A stretch of 64,000 bases of DNA from an uncultured Collinsella sp. GTDB taxonomy: Bacteria > Actinomycetota > Coriobacteriia > Coriobacteriales > Coriobacteriaceae. Shown here piece after piece: positions 35,935-45,287 of the stretch (the stretch's first letter is position 1; the number at the start of each line of letters is the position of its first letter). Made by a program: the position numbers and the translations under genes. Location: assembly GCA_902493515.1 (NCBI GenBank), contig CABUPE010000009.1, positions 4,621-68,620 of the forward strand, given 5' to 3'. The notes beneath the pieces were generated by a model that ran no database searches, was not told the DNA's origin, and saw only the letters and a program-made list of their open reading frames with translations.

Positions 35935-36651
35935 ATGCCGGGCTTGGGAACAATCATCAACGTTGTGCTTTTAGTTGCGGGCGGTCTTTTGGGATTAGCG
36001 GGCGGCCGCTTCATCACACCGCGCATCCAAGACACGCTCATGAAAGCATCGGGGCTGTGCGTCCTGTTTATCGGCCTTGGCGGCACCATGCAAAAGATGC
36101 TCCTTATCGATGGGAAGGCGCTAGCGACCACCGGCACCACCATGCTCATCGTCTCATTTGCGCTCGGTTCGCTCATCGGCGAGGCCGTCAACTTGGAAGC
36201 CGCCATCGAGAACCTTGGCGAATGGCTCAAGCGCAAGACCGGCAGTGAGGGCGATAACGAGTTCACCAACGCTTTTGTCTCGACTTCACTCACCGTGTGT
36301 ATCGGCGCCATGGCAATTGTGGGATCGATCCAGGACGGCCTGCTCGGCGACTGGTCAACGCTTGCCCTCAAGGGCGCACTGGACTGCATCATCGTCTGCA
36401 CCATGACGGCGTCGCTCGGACGCGGCTGCATCTTCTCGGCCCTGCCCGTAGCCGTGTTCCAGGGGACGATCACGTTGTTTGCCGGCGCGCTCTCCCCCAT
36501 CATGACCACAGCAGCCCTCAACAGCCTTTCGCTCGTAGGCTCCATGCTCATCTTCTGCGTCGGCGTCAACCTCATCCGTCCTCAGACCTTCCGCACGGCC
36601 AATATGCTCCCCTCCGTCGTCATCGCCGTCATCTACGCCCTCCTGTTCTAA
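35935..36651 (+). CDS. DUF554 membrane protein
   Basis: A 238-residue membrane protein of the DUF554 family (YdfK/YqgA type), with about seven helices. GLGTIINVVLLVAGGLLGLA opens the family. GLCVLFIGLGGTMQKM, TNAFVSTSLTVCIGAMAIVGSIQDG and GVNLIRPQTFRTANMLPSVV are its other signatures. The function of the family is not established. The ATG at 35935 has AGGAGGG directly upstream; the frame back to 35866 has no similarity. It lies on its own between the surface cluster and the TerB cassette. Confidence 0.88.
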   Translation: MPGLGTIINVVLLVAGGLLGLAGGRFITPRIQDTLMKASGLCVLFIGLGGTMQKMLLIDGKALATTGTTMLIVSFALGSLIGEAVNLEAAIENLGEWLKRKTGSEGDNEFTNAFVSTSLTVCIGAMAIVGSIQDGLLGDWSTLALKGALDCIIVCTMTASLGRGCIFSALPVAVFQGTITLFAGALSPIMTTAALNSLSLVGSMLIFCVGVNLIRPQTFRTANMLPSVVIAVIYALLF

Positions 36652-36696
36652 ATCTATCAACGCAGCGGTATCTCGAACACCTGTTTGATGCTGTGC

Positions 36697-36702
36697 TATG
36701 AT
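36697..36702 (+). promoter_or_regulatory. Extended -10 promoter before the TerB-N cassette
   Basis: TGCTATGAT is an extended -10 (TGn before TATGAT) 37 bases before the start of the TerB-N gene. A weak -35 (CGAACA) lies at the usual 17-base distance. This would drive the whole three-gene cassette. Confidence 0.45.
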
Positions 36703-36738
36703 ATGAGGTCACCGTAGCTGCGTTCGAGAGGAGGAGCG

Positions 36739-38499
36739 GTGGCCGACCAGGACATCAAGATGCTCATCGAGCGCATTATGGCCGAGGCCCGGACCCATCA
36801 GTCTGCCCGCTTCTCACATGAAGTCTACGCAGACGAGCCGATTCTCAAAACCGGCCGACAGATGCAGAATTTCCTCCCCGACCAGTACCGTAAAATGCGC
36901 GAGATATCGCGCTGGCAGGATGACCCCAAGGGCGGTGCGGGCCGCTGGCTTTCGGAAGCCGAGCTTTTTTACCGCCAGGGCCTGCTGATGGCCGACTTTG
37001 AGGACGACTGTCCCTACAACGGCACCTTTAAGTCGTACTTTCCCACCTACAACGCCATGAGCGACCGGCAGCTGCGCGGCTACTTTACCTGGCGTGCCCA
37101 AGTGCGCCGCGGAACCGTCGAGGAAACGTCTACGTCCTTTGCCTTCCTGTATCTCTATGAGCTGATTTGCGGCATTGGCGTAGATGACCCGCTCGACGGT
37201 TTTAACAAGATCAAGGCCTTTTGGAATGTCTATCGCGCCTTCGAGCCCGGCATTGATCGGTTTGCACGCGTGTGGTTGCAGGATTACGCCGTATTCCATG
37301 GGCTCGACCCCAAGCTGCTCCGCGACTCTAAAACCGTCATGTTCGATAACGCCCTTATCGAGCTGCGGCGCGCGGCACGAGACCTTGTACCGGCACCGGC
37401 ACCGTCCGACCAGACCCCCAAACGTCGCAAAACCTCCGAGCCCACGCTCCCCCTTCCGCCCGATGAGGTGCGCGAGGAGCGACTCATGGCCGCCATCAAC
37501 GCCCTCTCCACGTACAACCTAAGTAACTCGCGGCTCGACCGCAGCCACCACCGCGATCTGCGCCACGTGGCATGCGCCGTGTATGTCCGCATGGCGCGCT
37601 ACTATGACACGCACCGAAAGACCGGCATCGTAGCGAGCTTGTTTGGGGAGGAGACGGCCATGCCCTACACCATGTTTGCCTCGGCCGTATTCTTTGCGCC
37701 CGAGCGCCACGAGGACTGCGAATACCGCCTGGATCCCATCCACATCTACCGTTGCCAAAACGGCTTTTGGGAATGTATGCGTATCCATGGTAGTAGGCAA
37801 AAGAGCAGCAAGCTCGGTGAAATGATGCGCGCCTGCGACCAACGCCTGCGCCTGGCGCTGGACCCCGCCCATCCCCTTAAGGAAGAAAAGGTCCCCAAAT
37901 ATCTGGCCAAGATTATCGATGACGAGATCATGGCATGGCTTTCGTGGGACGCCGCACACCAGCCCGTCAAGATCGATATCGATCTGAGTCAGCTGGGGCA
38001 CATTCGGAGCGCCGCTGCGCAAACGCGCGAAGCACTTTTAATCGACGAAGAGCGCGAGGACGATGTGCCCACAGAGGTCGATACGGCGGAATCCGAGCAA
38101 CCGGAAGCCAAGCCTGCGACCGACGTGATGGGCGAGCCGATCGCGGCGCCTACGGAGCGCAACAAAGCCGACGAGCCAACCATTTCCACCGAACAGTTTG
38201 GCGTCGTGGCACCGCTCCTCGCACCGACGCCAGCGGTCGTATCGACTGCACCCGCTGGCACCGCAACCGAACTCGCGCCCGCCGCAGATGCCTTCCTTCG
38301 CGCGCTGCTCGAGCAAAACGCAGCGCAAGCGACATTGGCGGTAGTGCAATCGGAGCAGAGCGAGGACATGCTCGTCGACAGCATCAACGAGGCGCTCTTT
38401 GACCTGGTGGGTGACACCGTTATCGAGTTTGGAGCGGCAGGACCGCAGATCATCGAGGATTACGAAGCAGACGTGAGAGGATACCTAGACCATGAGTGA
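36739..38499 (+). CDS. TerB-N/TerB-C domain protein of a defence-like cassette
   Basis: A 586-residue cytoplasmic protein. The first 230 residues match the TerB-N domain: GRWLSEAELFYRQGLLMADF, NAMSDRQLRGYFTWRAQVR near 108-126 and FLYLYELICGIGV. The last 80 residues (FLRALLEQN ... SINEALFDLVGDTVIEFG) match TerB-C. Between them is a helical region and an Ala/Pro/Thr-rich acidic linker (about 430-500). Such proteins occur beside P-loop ATPases and helicases in predicted DNA-processing systems derived from tellurite-resistance gene neighbourhoods; no enzyme motif is visible. It probably acts as a scaffold or sensor for the two ATPases downstream. GAGAGGAGGAG precedes a GTG start, and it overlaps the next gene by 8 bases. 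Confidence 0.8.
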   Translation: MADQDIKMLIERIMAEARTHQSARFSHEVYADEPILKTGRQMQNFLPDQYRKMREISRWQDDPKGGAGRWLSEAELFYRQGLLMADFEDDCPYNGTFKSYFPTYNAMSDRQLRGYFTWRAQVRRGTVEETSTSFAFLYLYELICGIGVDDPLDGFNKIKAFWNVYRAFEPGIDRFARVWLQDYAVFHGLDPKLLRDSKTVMFDNALIELRRAARDLVPAPAPSDQTPKRRKTSEPTLPLPPDEVREERLMAAINALSTYNLSNSRLDRSHHRDLRHVACAVYVRMARYYDTHRKTGIVASLFGEETAMPYTMFASAVFFAPERHEDCEYRLDPIHIYRCQNGFWECMRIHGSRQKSSKLGEMMRACDQRLRLALDPAHPLKEEKVPKYLAKIIDDEIMAWLSWDAAHQPVKIDIDLSQLGHIRSAAAQTREALLIDEEREDDVPTEVDTAESEQPEAKPATDVMGEPIAAPTERNKADEPTISTEQFGVVAPLLAPTPAVVSTAPAGTATELAPAADAFLRALLEQNAAQATLAVVQSEQSEDMLVDSINEALFDLVGDTVIEFGAAGPQIIEDYEADVRGYLDHE

Positions 38500-39796
38500 T
38501 ACCGCATCCACAGCACCCCGCGTGCCCAAGCGCGTCGCTGCCGTCATTCTCAACTCGCTCAAGGGCGGCGTGGTCCCGCGCATCGGCCTTCCTTACATCA
38601 CCGTAGGGCGCGAGGTCGAGATCCGCGCCCTGCTCACCGATCTGAGTCTCATCGCCGACGGTGGCGCGAGCTTCCGCTTTCTGGTCGGTCGTTACGGCGC
38701 CGGCAAGAGCTTTTTGCTCCAGACCATCCGCACGCACGCCATGGGCGAGGGATTCGTCGTCGCTGATGCCGACCTGTCGCCCGAGCGCCGCCTGCAGGGC
38801 GGTCAGGGACAGGGCCTTGCCACCTACCGTGAGCTCATCCGCAACATATCGACTAAAACGCGCCCCGAGGGCGGTGCGCTCAACCTTATCCTGGATCGCT
38901 GGGTCGCCTCGTGTGCCGATGCCGACGAGTCTGCCGTCAATGCCCAACTGGCCCCGCTCGAGGAAATGGTCCACGGCTTCGACTTCGCCCGCATGCTCCG
39001 CCGCTACCGCGCGGCAGTATCCGAGAGCGACGAAGAAGCTATGAGCCGCGTGACCAAATGGATTCGCGGCGAGTACCGCACCAAGAGTGAGGCACGCGCC
39101 GAGCTGGGCTCCTCGACCATAATCAGCGATGACGACTGGTACGACTACGTTAAGCTCATTGCGCGCTTTTTGGTCTGCAGCGGCTACAAGGGCATGCTGG
39201 TGCTCATCGACGAACTCGTGAATCTGTACAAGATTCCCAACGCGATCACGCGCCAATACAACTACGAGAAGATTCTGACCATGTACAACGACACGCTCCA
39301 GGGCAAGGCGCAGTACCTGGGCGTGATCATGGGCGGCACGCCAACCTCCATCGAAGACCGCCGCCGCGGCGTGTTCTCCTACGAGGCTCTGCGCAGCCGA
39401 CTCGCTCAAGGCCGCTTTGCACGCGAGGACCTTAAGGACATGCTCGCGCCCATCATCCGTCTGCAGCCACTCACCTATGAGGAGCTGCTGGTGCTCATCG
39501 AAAAACTCATGCAGATCCATGCTGGCTACTTTGGCTGGACGCCCACGCTTACCGAGAACGACTTGGTGGACTTTCTCAAGATTGAGTTTGGCCGCGTGGG
39601 AGCCGATACGCACTTGACGCCGCGTGAGGTCATCCGTGACTTTATCGAGCTGCTCGATATCCTGTGTCAGAACCCCGATGCAAATGTGGCCGAGCTGCTG
39701 CAAAGCGTTGGCGGCGACGCGCTGGCGCCGGCAGCCGCAACAGGTGACACCGGCACCGCAGGCGGCGACCGTAACTTCGCCGAATTCACCATCTAA
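38492..39796 (+). CDS. BrxD-like (DUF2791) P-loop ATPase
   Basis: A 434-residue cytoplasmic ATPase of the DUF2791/BrxD type known from BREX phage-defence loci. The chain begins VPKRVAAVILNSLKGGVVPR, as in BrxD, then GREVEI. Walker A is GRYGAGKS (residues 66-73), and Walker B is MLVLIDELVNLYKI near 236-248. GGTPTSIEDRRRGVFSYEAL and LTPREVIRDFIELLDIL are other family stretches. In type 2 BREX this protein pairs with the helicase BrxHI, and here too an Lhr-like helicase follows. None of the BREX core genes (pglX, pglZ, brxC/pglY) is in the window. Its stop codon touches a hairpin that separates it from the helicase gene. Confidence 0.85.
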   Translation: MSDTASTAPRVPKRVAAVILNSLKGGVVPRIGLPYITVGREVEIRALLTDLSLIADGGASFRFLVGRYGAGKSFLLQTIRTHAMGEGFVVADADLSPERRLQGGQGQGLATYRELIRNISTKTRPEGGALNLILDRWVASCADADESAVNAQLAPLEEMVHGFDFARMLRRYRAAVSESDEEAMSRVTKWIRGEYRTKSEARAELGSSTIISDDDWYDYVKLIARFLVCSGYKGMLVLIDELVNLYKIPNAITRQYNYEKILTMYNDTLQGKAQYLGVIMGGTPTSIEDRRRGVFSYEALRSRLAQGRFAREDLKDMLAPIIRLQPLTYEELLVLIEKLMQIHAGYFGWTPTLTENDLVDFLKIEFGRVGADTHLTPREVIRDFIELLDILCQNPDANVAELLQSVGGDALAPAAATGDTGTAGGDRNFAEFTI

Positions 39797-39831
39797 CCTG
39801 CCAAAAAGGGACAGGTTTATTTTGGCAGGTT
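39795..39831. repeat. Hairpin with GGGACAGG loop inside the cassette
   Basis: Perfect 12-bp arms (AACCTGCCAAAA / TTTTGGCAGGTT) enclose a 13-nt loop beginning AGGGACAGG. The left arm starts within the stop codon of the BrxD-like gene. It may modulate the expression ratio of the ATPase and the helicase. It belongs to the GGGAC-core hairpins listed in findings. Confidence 0.75.
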
Positions 39832-39912
39832 ATATCCTGACAAACGTTGAGGCGGTAACGCAGCAAACCCTTGGCCGCCGCGTTAAGAGGTTCGTATTTG
39901 AGAGGAGGCCCC

Positions 39913-42360
39913 GTGAACGCCTTTGACCGATATGCTCCGTTTATCCAAGACTTCATCTACTCCCACGATTGGGAGAGCCTGCGCTCCATTCAGGTTGCGG
40001 CGGCAGATGCCATCTTTAACACACAAGACAATGTGCTCCTAACGGCATCCACAGCTTCCGGCAAAACCGAGGCAGCTTTCTTTCCCATCCTGACCGAGTT
40101 TTGGGAGAACCCGCCCGCAAGCGTTGGCGCCCTCTACATCGGCCCCCTCAAGGCACTCATCAATGATCAGTTCGTCCGTCTCAATGACCTGTGCGGAGAA
40201 GCCAACATCCCCGTCTGGCACTGGCATGGCGACGTCTCGCAATCGCACAAGGCTAAGCTCATCAAAAAACCGAGCGGCATCCTTCAGATTACGCCCGAGT
40301 CGCTCGAGGCACTCCTGATCCATAAGCATGTGGCGATCCCGCGCATGTTCTGCGACCTGCGCTATGTGGTCATTGACGAGGTCCATTCGCTTATGCGCGG
40401 CGATCGAGGCGGGCAGACGCTCTGCCTTATTGAGCGCCTGTCGCGCATGGCAGGCGTGCAGCCCCGTCGCATTGGCCTTTCCGCTACCATCGGCGACCCC
40501 GAGCGCACGGGCGCTTTTCTCTCACAGGGAACGGGACGCGACTGCGTTATCCCCCGTTTTGAGGAGCCGCGTCGCGTGTGGCGCATCTCCATGGAGCACT
40601 TCTACAACTCGGGTCCTCAGGCACAGCAGCGGGGATTCGAGAGCATGGGTCCTCAAGAGGCCGAAGTGCTTGCGTGCGAGCGCATTGAGGCAGCGGCACC
40701 CGCGGCACTGCCCGCATCCGGACAAGACATGCGTCACAGCGGACAGCTCACACAAGAGGAGCGCCGTCAACGTCGTGAGCGGGCACGGGGCAAGGCCGCT
40801 CCCAAGGACCGCCAAACTTCCTCGGCCCCCGAGGGCGAAGTCGACATCCCCCGAGCACCCGAACAGGCATTACTCAATCCAACCGACACAGCACCAGACA
40901 ACGCCGACCCCGGCATGGGCTATATCTTCGAACACACCCGCGGCCGCAAGTGCCTGGTCTTTGCCAACTCGCGCGAGGAGGCGGAGGCCGTGTGCTCCAT
41001 GCTGCGTAGCTACTGCGAGAGCCGACACGAGCCCGACCGCTTTCTCATCCATCACGGCAATCTTTCGGCATCGTTGCGCGAGACGGCAGAAGAGCTTATG
41101 CGCGACGAGGAACAGGCACAGACGACCGTCACCACCTCTACGCTTGAGCTTGGCATCGATATCGGCCGTCTGGAGCGTGCCTTCCAGATCGACGCGCCGT
41201 TTACCGTCAGCTCCTTTTTGCAGCGTATGGGCCGCACGGGACGCCGCGATCTTCCACCCGAGATGTGGTTCGTCATGCGCGAGGAAGAGCCTGAACCGCG
41301 CACGATGATGCCCGAGACCATTCCTTGGAAGCTCCTGCAGGGCATCGCACTCGTACAGCTCTATCGCGAGGAAAAGTGGGTCGAGCCGCCTGAGCTCGAT
41401 CGACTCCCCTACAGTCTGCTCTATCACCAGACCATGTCGACCCTCGCCAGCACCGGAGAGCTCACGCCAGCCGAACTTGCCCAGCGCGTGCTCACACTCA
41501 GCTATTTCCATCGCGTCTCAGCCGATGACTATCGCGTGCTGCTGCGTCACCTCATTAAGATCGATCATATCCAGGTCACCGAGGGCGGTGGGCTCATCGT
41601 GGGCCTCGCGGGCGAGCGCATCATCAACAACTTTAAGTTCTACGCCGTGTTCCAGGAAAACGAGGAGTTCACCGTTCGCAGCGAGTCGGCCGAGTTGGGC
41701 ACGATTGTCAATCCGCCACCGCCCGGTGAGCGCATCGCCATCGCCGGACACTGCTGGATTGTCGAGGAAGTGGACTGGAAGCGTCATACCGTCTTTGCCA
41801 CGCAGGTCAAAGGTCGTGTGCCGGCTTACTTTGGTGACTGCCCCGGTGACATCAATACACACGTACTCGAACGCATGCGCAAGGCGCTCAACGAGCACGC
41901 GGCATATCCGTACCTTATGGGTAATGCGCGGGCCCGTCTGGCGCAGGCTCGCCATACAGCCGAGATTTCGGGTGCGGGAACTAAGCCGCTCATTAACCTG
42001 GGCGGCGACACCTGGGTGCTCTTCCCCTGGCTGGGCAGCTACGCCTTTTTGGCGCTCGAGCGCATGCTCAAGATTAAATGTGCCGCGGAGCTGGGCCTTC
42101 GCGGACTCGACCCGTCACGCCCGTACTTTCTGCAGTTTAAGATGAAGGCCGACGAGGAGACGTTCTTTGAGGCGCTCGCCGCCGAGGTCGAGAAGGACTT
42201 CGATCCCATCGAGCTCGTCTATCCCGGCGAGGTGCCTTACTTTGATCGTTACGACGAGTACGTTCCCGAGGAACTCGTGCGCAAGGGCTTTGCCGAAGGC
42301 GTACTCGACATAGAGGGCATGAAGCAGCGTGTTCTCGGCTGGCGCCTGGCCATGAAGTAG
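39913..42360 (+). CDS. Lhr/BrxHI-like superfamily 2 helicase
   Basis: An 815-residue DEAD/DEAH-type helicase of the Lhr group, nearest in context to BrxHI. Motif I is TASTASGKTEAA (about 43-54), motif II VVIDEVHSLMRGD near 155, and motif III LSATIGDPE. Motif V is TTSTLELGIDIGRLE and motif VI is SFLQRMGRTGRRD near 435-447, so it should be an active ATPase. The C-terminal 330 residues hold the winged-helix and Lhr-core regions. A charged linker of about 90 residues (near 250-320) separates the two RecA folds. The GTG at 39913 has AGAGGAGG upstream; a TTG frame extends to 39871. It probably remodels DNA or RNA in partnership with the two preceding genes. The interval between them is only the hairpin and leader. 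Confidence 0.85.
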   Translation: MNAFDRYAPFIQDFIYSHDWESLRSIQVAAADAIFNTQDNVLLTASTASGKTEAAFFPILTEFWENPPASVGALYIGPLKALINDQFVRLNDLCGEANIPVWHWHGDVSQSHKAKLIKKPSGILQITPESLEALLIHKHVAIPRMFCDLRYVVIDEVHSLMRGDRGGQTLCLIERLSRMAGVQPRRIGLSATIGDPERTGAFLSQGTGRDCVIPRFEEPRRVWRISMEHFYNSGPQAQQRGFESMGPQEAEVLACERIEAAAPAALPASGQDMRHSGQLTQEERRQRRERARGKAAPKDRQTSSAPEGEVDIPRAPEQALLNPTDTAPDNADPGMGYIFEHTRGRKCLVFANSREEAEAVCSMLRSYCESRHEPDRFLIHHGNLSASLRETAEELMRDEEQAQTTVTTSTLELGIDIGRLERAFQIDAPFTVSSFLQRMGRTGRRDLPPEMWFVMREEEPEPRTMMPETIPWKLLQGIALVQLYREEKWVEPPELDRLPYSLLYHQTMSTLASTGELTPAELAQRVLTLSYFHRVSADDYRVLLRHLIKIDHIQVTEGGGLIVGLAGERIINNFKFYAVFQENEEFTVRSESAELGTIVNPPPPGERIAIAGHCWIVEEVDWKRHTVFATQVKGRVPAYFGDCPGDINTHVLERMRKALNEHAAYPYLMGNARARLAQARHTAEISGAGTKPLINLGGDTWVLFPWLGSYAFLALERMLKIKCAAELGLRGLDPSRPYFLQFKMKADEETFFEALAAEVEKDFDPIELVYPGEVPYFDRYDEYVPEELVRKGFAEGVLDIEGMKQRVLGWRLAMK

Positions 42361-42404
42361 CTAAAAGAGCCCCGTCACAAACAGACTGGTCGCAGGAAGA
42401 CGCG

Positions 42405-43280
42405 CTAGTCGTGGAGTGCAGTGCCGAGGAAGTCGGCGTCGAAGGGCACGTCTTCGGCAAAGGCATAGTCGCTGTCGCTGGCGATGAGCAGGTAGTTCTC
42501 CTCGCCACCGAACTCCGCATCGCCACATGGGACCACCCAGGCGTGGGCGAATACCTCGAGCACCGTGGCAGCGCAGTCGCGCAGGAACGTCACATCGCTC
42601 CCCTCGTTTGCGCTCACGATATTGGCCACGTAGATACCCCCGGGGTTCAGGCTGCCTCGCACCAGGCGCAGCGCCTCAACGGTCGCCAGCTCGCGCACGG
42701 GCTCGGCACCGCCAAAGCAATCGCTCACGACCACGTCGTAGCGACGATGGCCCACGCTCGTCACGCCCAGATATGAGCGAGCCTCGGCGGTAATCACCCG
42801 CAGGCGATCGCCCGCCGCGTGCTCCAGCTCGTCTAGGTAGAACCAGCGGCGCGCCAGGCGCGTAATCTCTCCGTCATACTCGATGACGTCCATGCGCAAG
42901 CCCTCGTGCGACATCAGGGCGAACTTAGGATAGGCAAACCCGCCGCCGCCCAGCATAAGCATGCGGTCGATACCGTGACCATAAGCGTCACGCATTGCGT
43001 CCTCGGCCTCAAACGCATCGTCAAACGCACGATAGTACGCAAAGACGGGCTCCGCCCAACGCTCGCCAACGTAGCTTGCGCTTTGGTAGACGCCGCCTTG
43101 CACCAACACGCGAATCTCATCGCCGCCCTCATCGTGCACGCGTTTCACACGCGCCAACCCATTGCGGGTTCGCGCAACCTGCAGACAGGCAGCACGAACA
43201 GCGACAGCGGCCGCACCAAGCGCCGCGGCTCCCAGAGCAACGCCGGCAACGACACCAGCAGAAACACTCGGCTTGTTCAT
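42405..43280 (-). CDS. Spermidine-synthase-like methyltransferase
   Basis: A 291-residue protein with an N-terminal hydrophobic segment (about 10-33) and a Rossmann domain like spermidine synthase. DRMLMLGGGGFAYPKFAL is the glycine loop that binds the aminopropyl donor or SAM, MDVIEYDGEITRLAR the acidic loop, and YDVVVSDCFGG follows. The spermidine-synthase catalytic Asp/Tyr gate is not clear and no speD or speE partner is near, so polyamine synthesis is doubtful. It directly follows elp3 on the same strand with no gap, so the two are likely co-transcribed. The N-terminal segment may tether it to the membrane. Confidence 0.7.
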   Translation of the reverse strand: MNKPSVSAGVVAGVALGAAALGAAAVAVRAACLQVARTRNGLARVKRVHDEGGDEIRVLVQGGVYQSASYVGERWAEPVFAYYRAFDDAFEAEDAMRDAYGHGIDRMLMLGGGGFAYPKFALMSHEGLRMDVIEYDGEITRLARRWFYLDELEHAAGDRLRVITAEARSYLGVTSVGHRRYDVVVSDCFGGAEPVRELATVEALRLVRGSLNPGGIYVANIVSANEGSDVTFLRDCAATVLEVFAHAWVVPCGDAEFGGEENYLLIASDSDYAFAEDVPFDADFLGTALHD

Positions 43281-45188
43281 TTAGAGCTCCTTTTGCAGAT
43301 AGAGTCCATGGTCGTAAAAACCCAAATGACGATAGTACTCGCGCGTACCAATCGCGCTGATCACGTTGATGCGCGCATAACCCGCATCCCGGGCAATCTC
43401 GCACGCACGCTCTACGAGCAAACGCCCCAATCCATGGTGCTGGGCTGCCTGGCCTTGATCCCCCACGCGCGCCGCCATGCCATACACGTGTACCTCGCGA
43501 ATCATCGCCTCGTCCGGCATCGTCGGCAACTCGTCCGCATGTGTGGCAACAAAAGTACGATCGGGCAGCGACAGGCGCAAAAAACCCGCGATCTTGCCCT
43601 GCGGCGTCACCCACTGCAAAAAGCGCTCGTGCGTCACCGGCGTCTCGTACGCCACCTCCTCGTCAAGGGTCAGCTCATCCAAGTCGGCACCCGCCGTGCT
43701 GATCTCGCGATAGCGAATCTCGCGCACCGTCGCGCCTTCCCCACGAGCAGCCAAGCGGTTTTCGACGAGCTGACGCAGGTTGGGCTTCTTGTTGCCCACC
43801 ATGATGTCATCGGAGCTAAAGTCGCGGATCATGCGACTGATACGGCAGAACGCCGGCGTCACCACGATGTCGTCGGCCAGCACATCGAGCAGCTCTTCCT
43901 CGGTATAGGGACGCCACTCGCCGCGCTCGTAGCAGCCCACCAGACGCGAGCCCTCGATGAGCGCACACGGATAGACTTTGACCTCGTCGGGCATAAAGGC
44001 CCCTTCGGTCATAAAGCGCTCGTAATCGCGCTTGTCCCCTTCGGGCGTGGCGCCCAGCAAGTTGAGCATAAAATGCGCATGGATCTTAAAGCCAAACAGG
44101 CGTGCAAGCGAAAACGCCCGCTCGATCTGCGCCACCGAAATGCGACGCTCGTTGATATCGAGCAAATGTTGGTCGAGACTCTGAATACCCATCTGAATCT
44201 TGGTGCAGCCGAGGCGGCGGATGAGCGTAAGCGCCTGCGGCGTTACGGCATCGGGGCGCGTCTCGATAACGAGCCCCACCACGCGATGCTTCGCCGTCTC
44301 GTTGATGCGCTGCTGACGCTCAAGCTCCTCCATCGTTGCCGCCTGCCACTCGGCAACCTCGCCCCACGGCGTACCGGGGCCGTACAGACGACGCACCGCG
44401 CGGTTATACCCGCCCACGACAGCATCCACACGCTCCTGCTCGTCGACAACGCCGGCAGCAAGCTCAGCCTCGTCTGTCGCAATGCCGGCAGCCCGATAGC
44501 GCTCGCGACGCTCCGCCACCACCGGCGGCAGCGCATCGGCGGGCGCATCATCGAGCAGACGCCCCGCCTCGGCACGGCTGATGCCCGGACGCGCCAACAT
44601 GGGGTTGGCCGCCACACCAGCCACGGCATCGTCATTGAGCGCGCGGAAGAGCTCCGACATAAACCACGCCTGATACCCTTGCGGATAGTCGCTCCAGGTA
44701 CCGCCAAGAACGATAAGCTCGATCTTGTCGGTTGCATGCCCCATCTGCGAAAGCGCGGTCAGACGAGCACTCACCTGCAGATATGGGTCAAAGCAATTTT
44801 GCTCCGCACGGGCACACGCCGGCTCAGCGTGCAGATAGCTTTTGGGCATACGCAGATCGTTGGGGCAAAACAGGCAATCGCCCGAGCATGGCCAGGGCTT
44901 GGTGATGACGGTAATGGTCGCCACGCCCGAAGCCGTGCGACGAGGCTTCATGCGCAGGACCTGCAGCAGTTGACGCTCCAACTCGGCATCAACATTCCAG
45001 GCAGCCCACCGAGTCGGCTCCTCACGTTTAACCAGCTGGTAAAACGGCAGCAGACGGCGCTTGGCCAAATCGCGTTTGTCGGCACCCTCACGGCGCGCCT
45101 CGGCATGTATCAGTTTGACGAGTGCCTTGTCGTCCACGGTCTCGCCGCGACGCAGGGCCTCAAGTATGTTCAAGATAATCTGTTCCAT
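43281..45188 (-). CDS. elp3: Elp3-family radical SAM/acetyltransferase
   Basis: A 635-residue protein of the Elp3 family, which in archaea and eukaryotes makes the cm5U modification at tRNA wobble uridine-34 using acetyl-CoA. The radical-SAM cluster motif is CSGDCLFC (Cys 101, 105, 108) with a preceding TVITKPWP. CTKIQMGIQSLDQHLLDINERR is another core segment. The last 150 residues are a GNAT acetyltransferase (HVYGMAARVGDQGQAAQHHG, YARINVISAIGTREYYRHLG). Both domains look intact, and the length is a little above the archaeal proteins. It is rare but known in some bacteria, including Coriobacteriia and clostridia. It is the first gene of a two-gene unit. Confidence 0.92.
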   Translation of the reverse strand: MEQIILNILEALRRGETVDDKALVKLIHAEARREGADKRDLAKRRLLPFYQLVKREEPTRWAAWNVDAELERQLLQVLRMKPRRTASGVATITVITKPWPCSGDCLFCPNDLRMPKSYLHAEPACARAEQNCFDPYLQVSARLTALSQMGHATDKIELIVLGGTWSDYPQGYQAWFMSELFRALNDDAVAGVAANPMLARPGISRAEAGRLLDDAPADALPPVVAERRERYRAAGIATDEAELAAGVVDEQERVDAVVGGYNRAVRRLYGPGTPWGEVAEWQAATMEELERQQRINETAKHRVVGLVIETRPDAVTPQALTLIRRLGCTKIQMGIQSLDQHLLDINERRISVAQIERAFSLARLFGFKIHAHFMLNLLGATPEGDKRDYERFMTEGAFMPDEVKVYPCALIEGSRLVGCYERGEWRPYTEEELLDVLADDIVVTPAFCRISRMIRDFSSDDIMVGNKKPNLRQLVENRLAARGEGATVREIRYREISTAGADLDELTLDEEVAYETPVTHERFLQWVTPQGKIAGFLRLSLPDRTFVATHADELPTMPDEAMIREVHVYGMAARVGDQGQAAQHHGLGRLLVERACEIARDAGYARINVISAIGTREYYRHLGFYDHGLYLQKEL

Positions 45189-45206
45189 GCCCCCATTGTA
45201 AAGGCA

Positions 45207-45240
45207 AAGGCGCCGGAGCCGATCTCGGCTTCGGCGCCTT
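45207..45240 (-). terminator. Terminator after the DUF4097 gene
   Basis: A perfect 16-bp stem with a 2-nt apparent loop (AAGGCGCCGAAGCCGA on the minus strand) is followed by TTGCCTTT, 48 bases after the stop codon at 45288 and just before elp3. Confidence 0.75.
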
Positions 45241-45287
45241 CATCAAACAGCGCGTCTATATCTTCGCCTAGGCTTTCGTCTGCCTCA

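Noticed and set aside
38492..42360. Complete BREX locus
   Set aside because: Only BrxD- and BrxHI-like genes are present; no pglX, pglZ, brxC/pglY or brxA/B is in the window, so it should not be called BREX.
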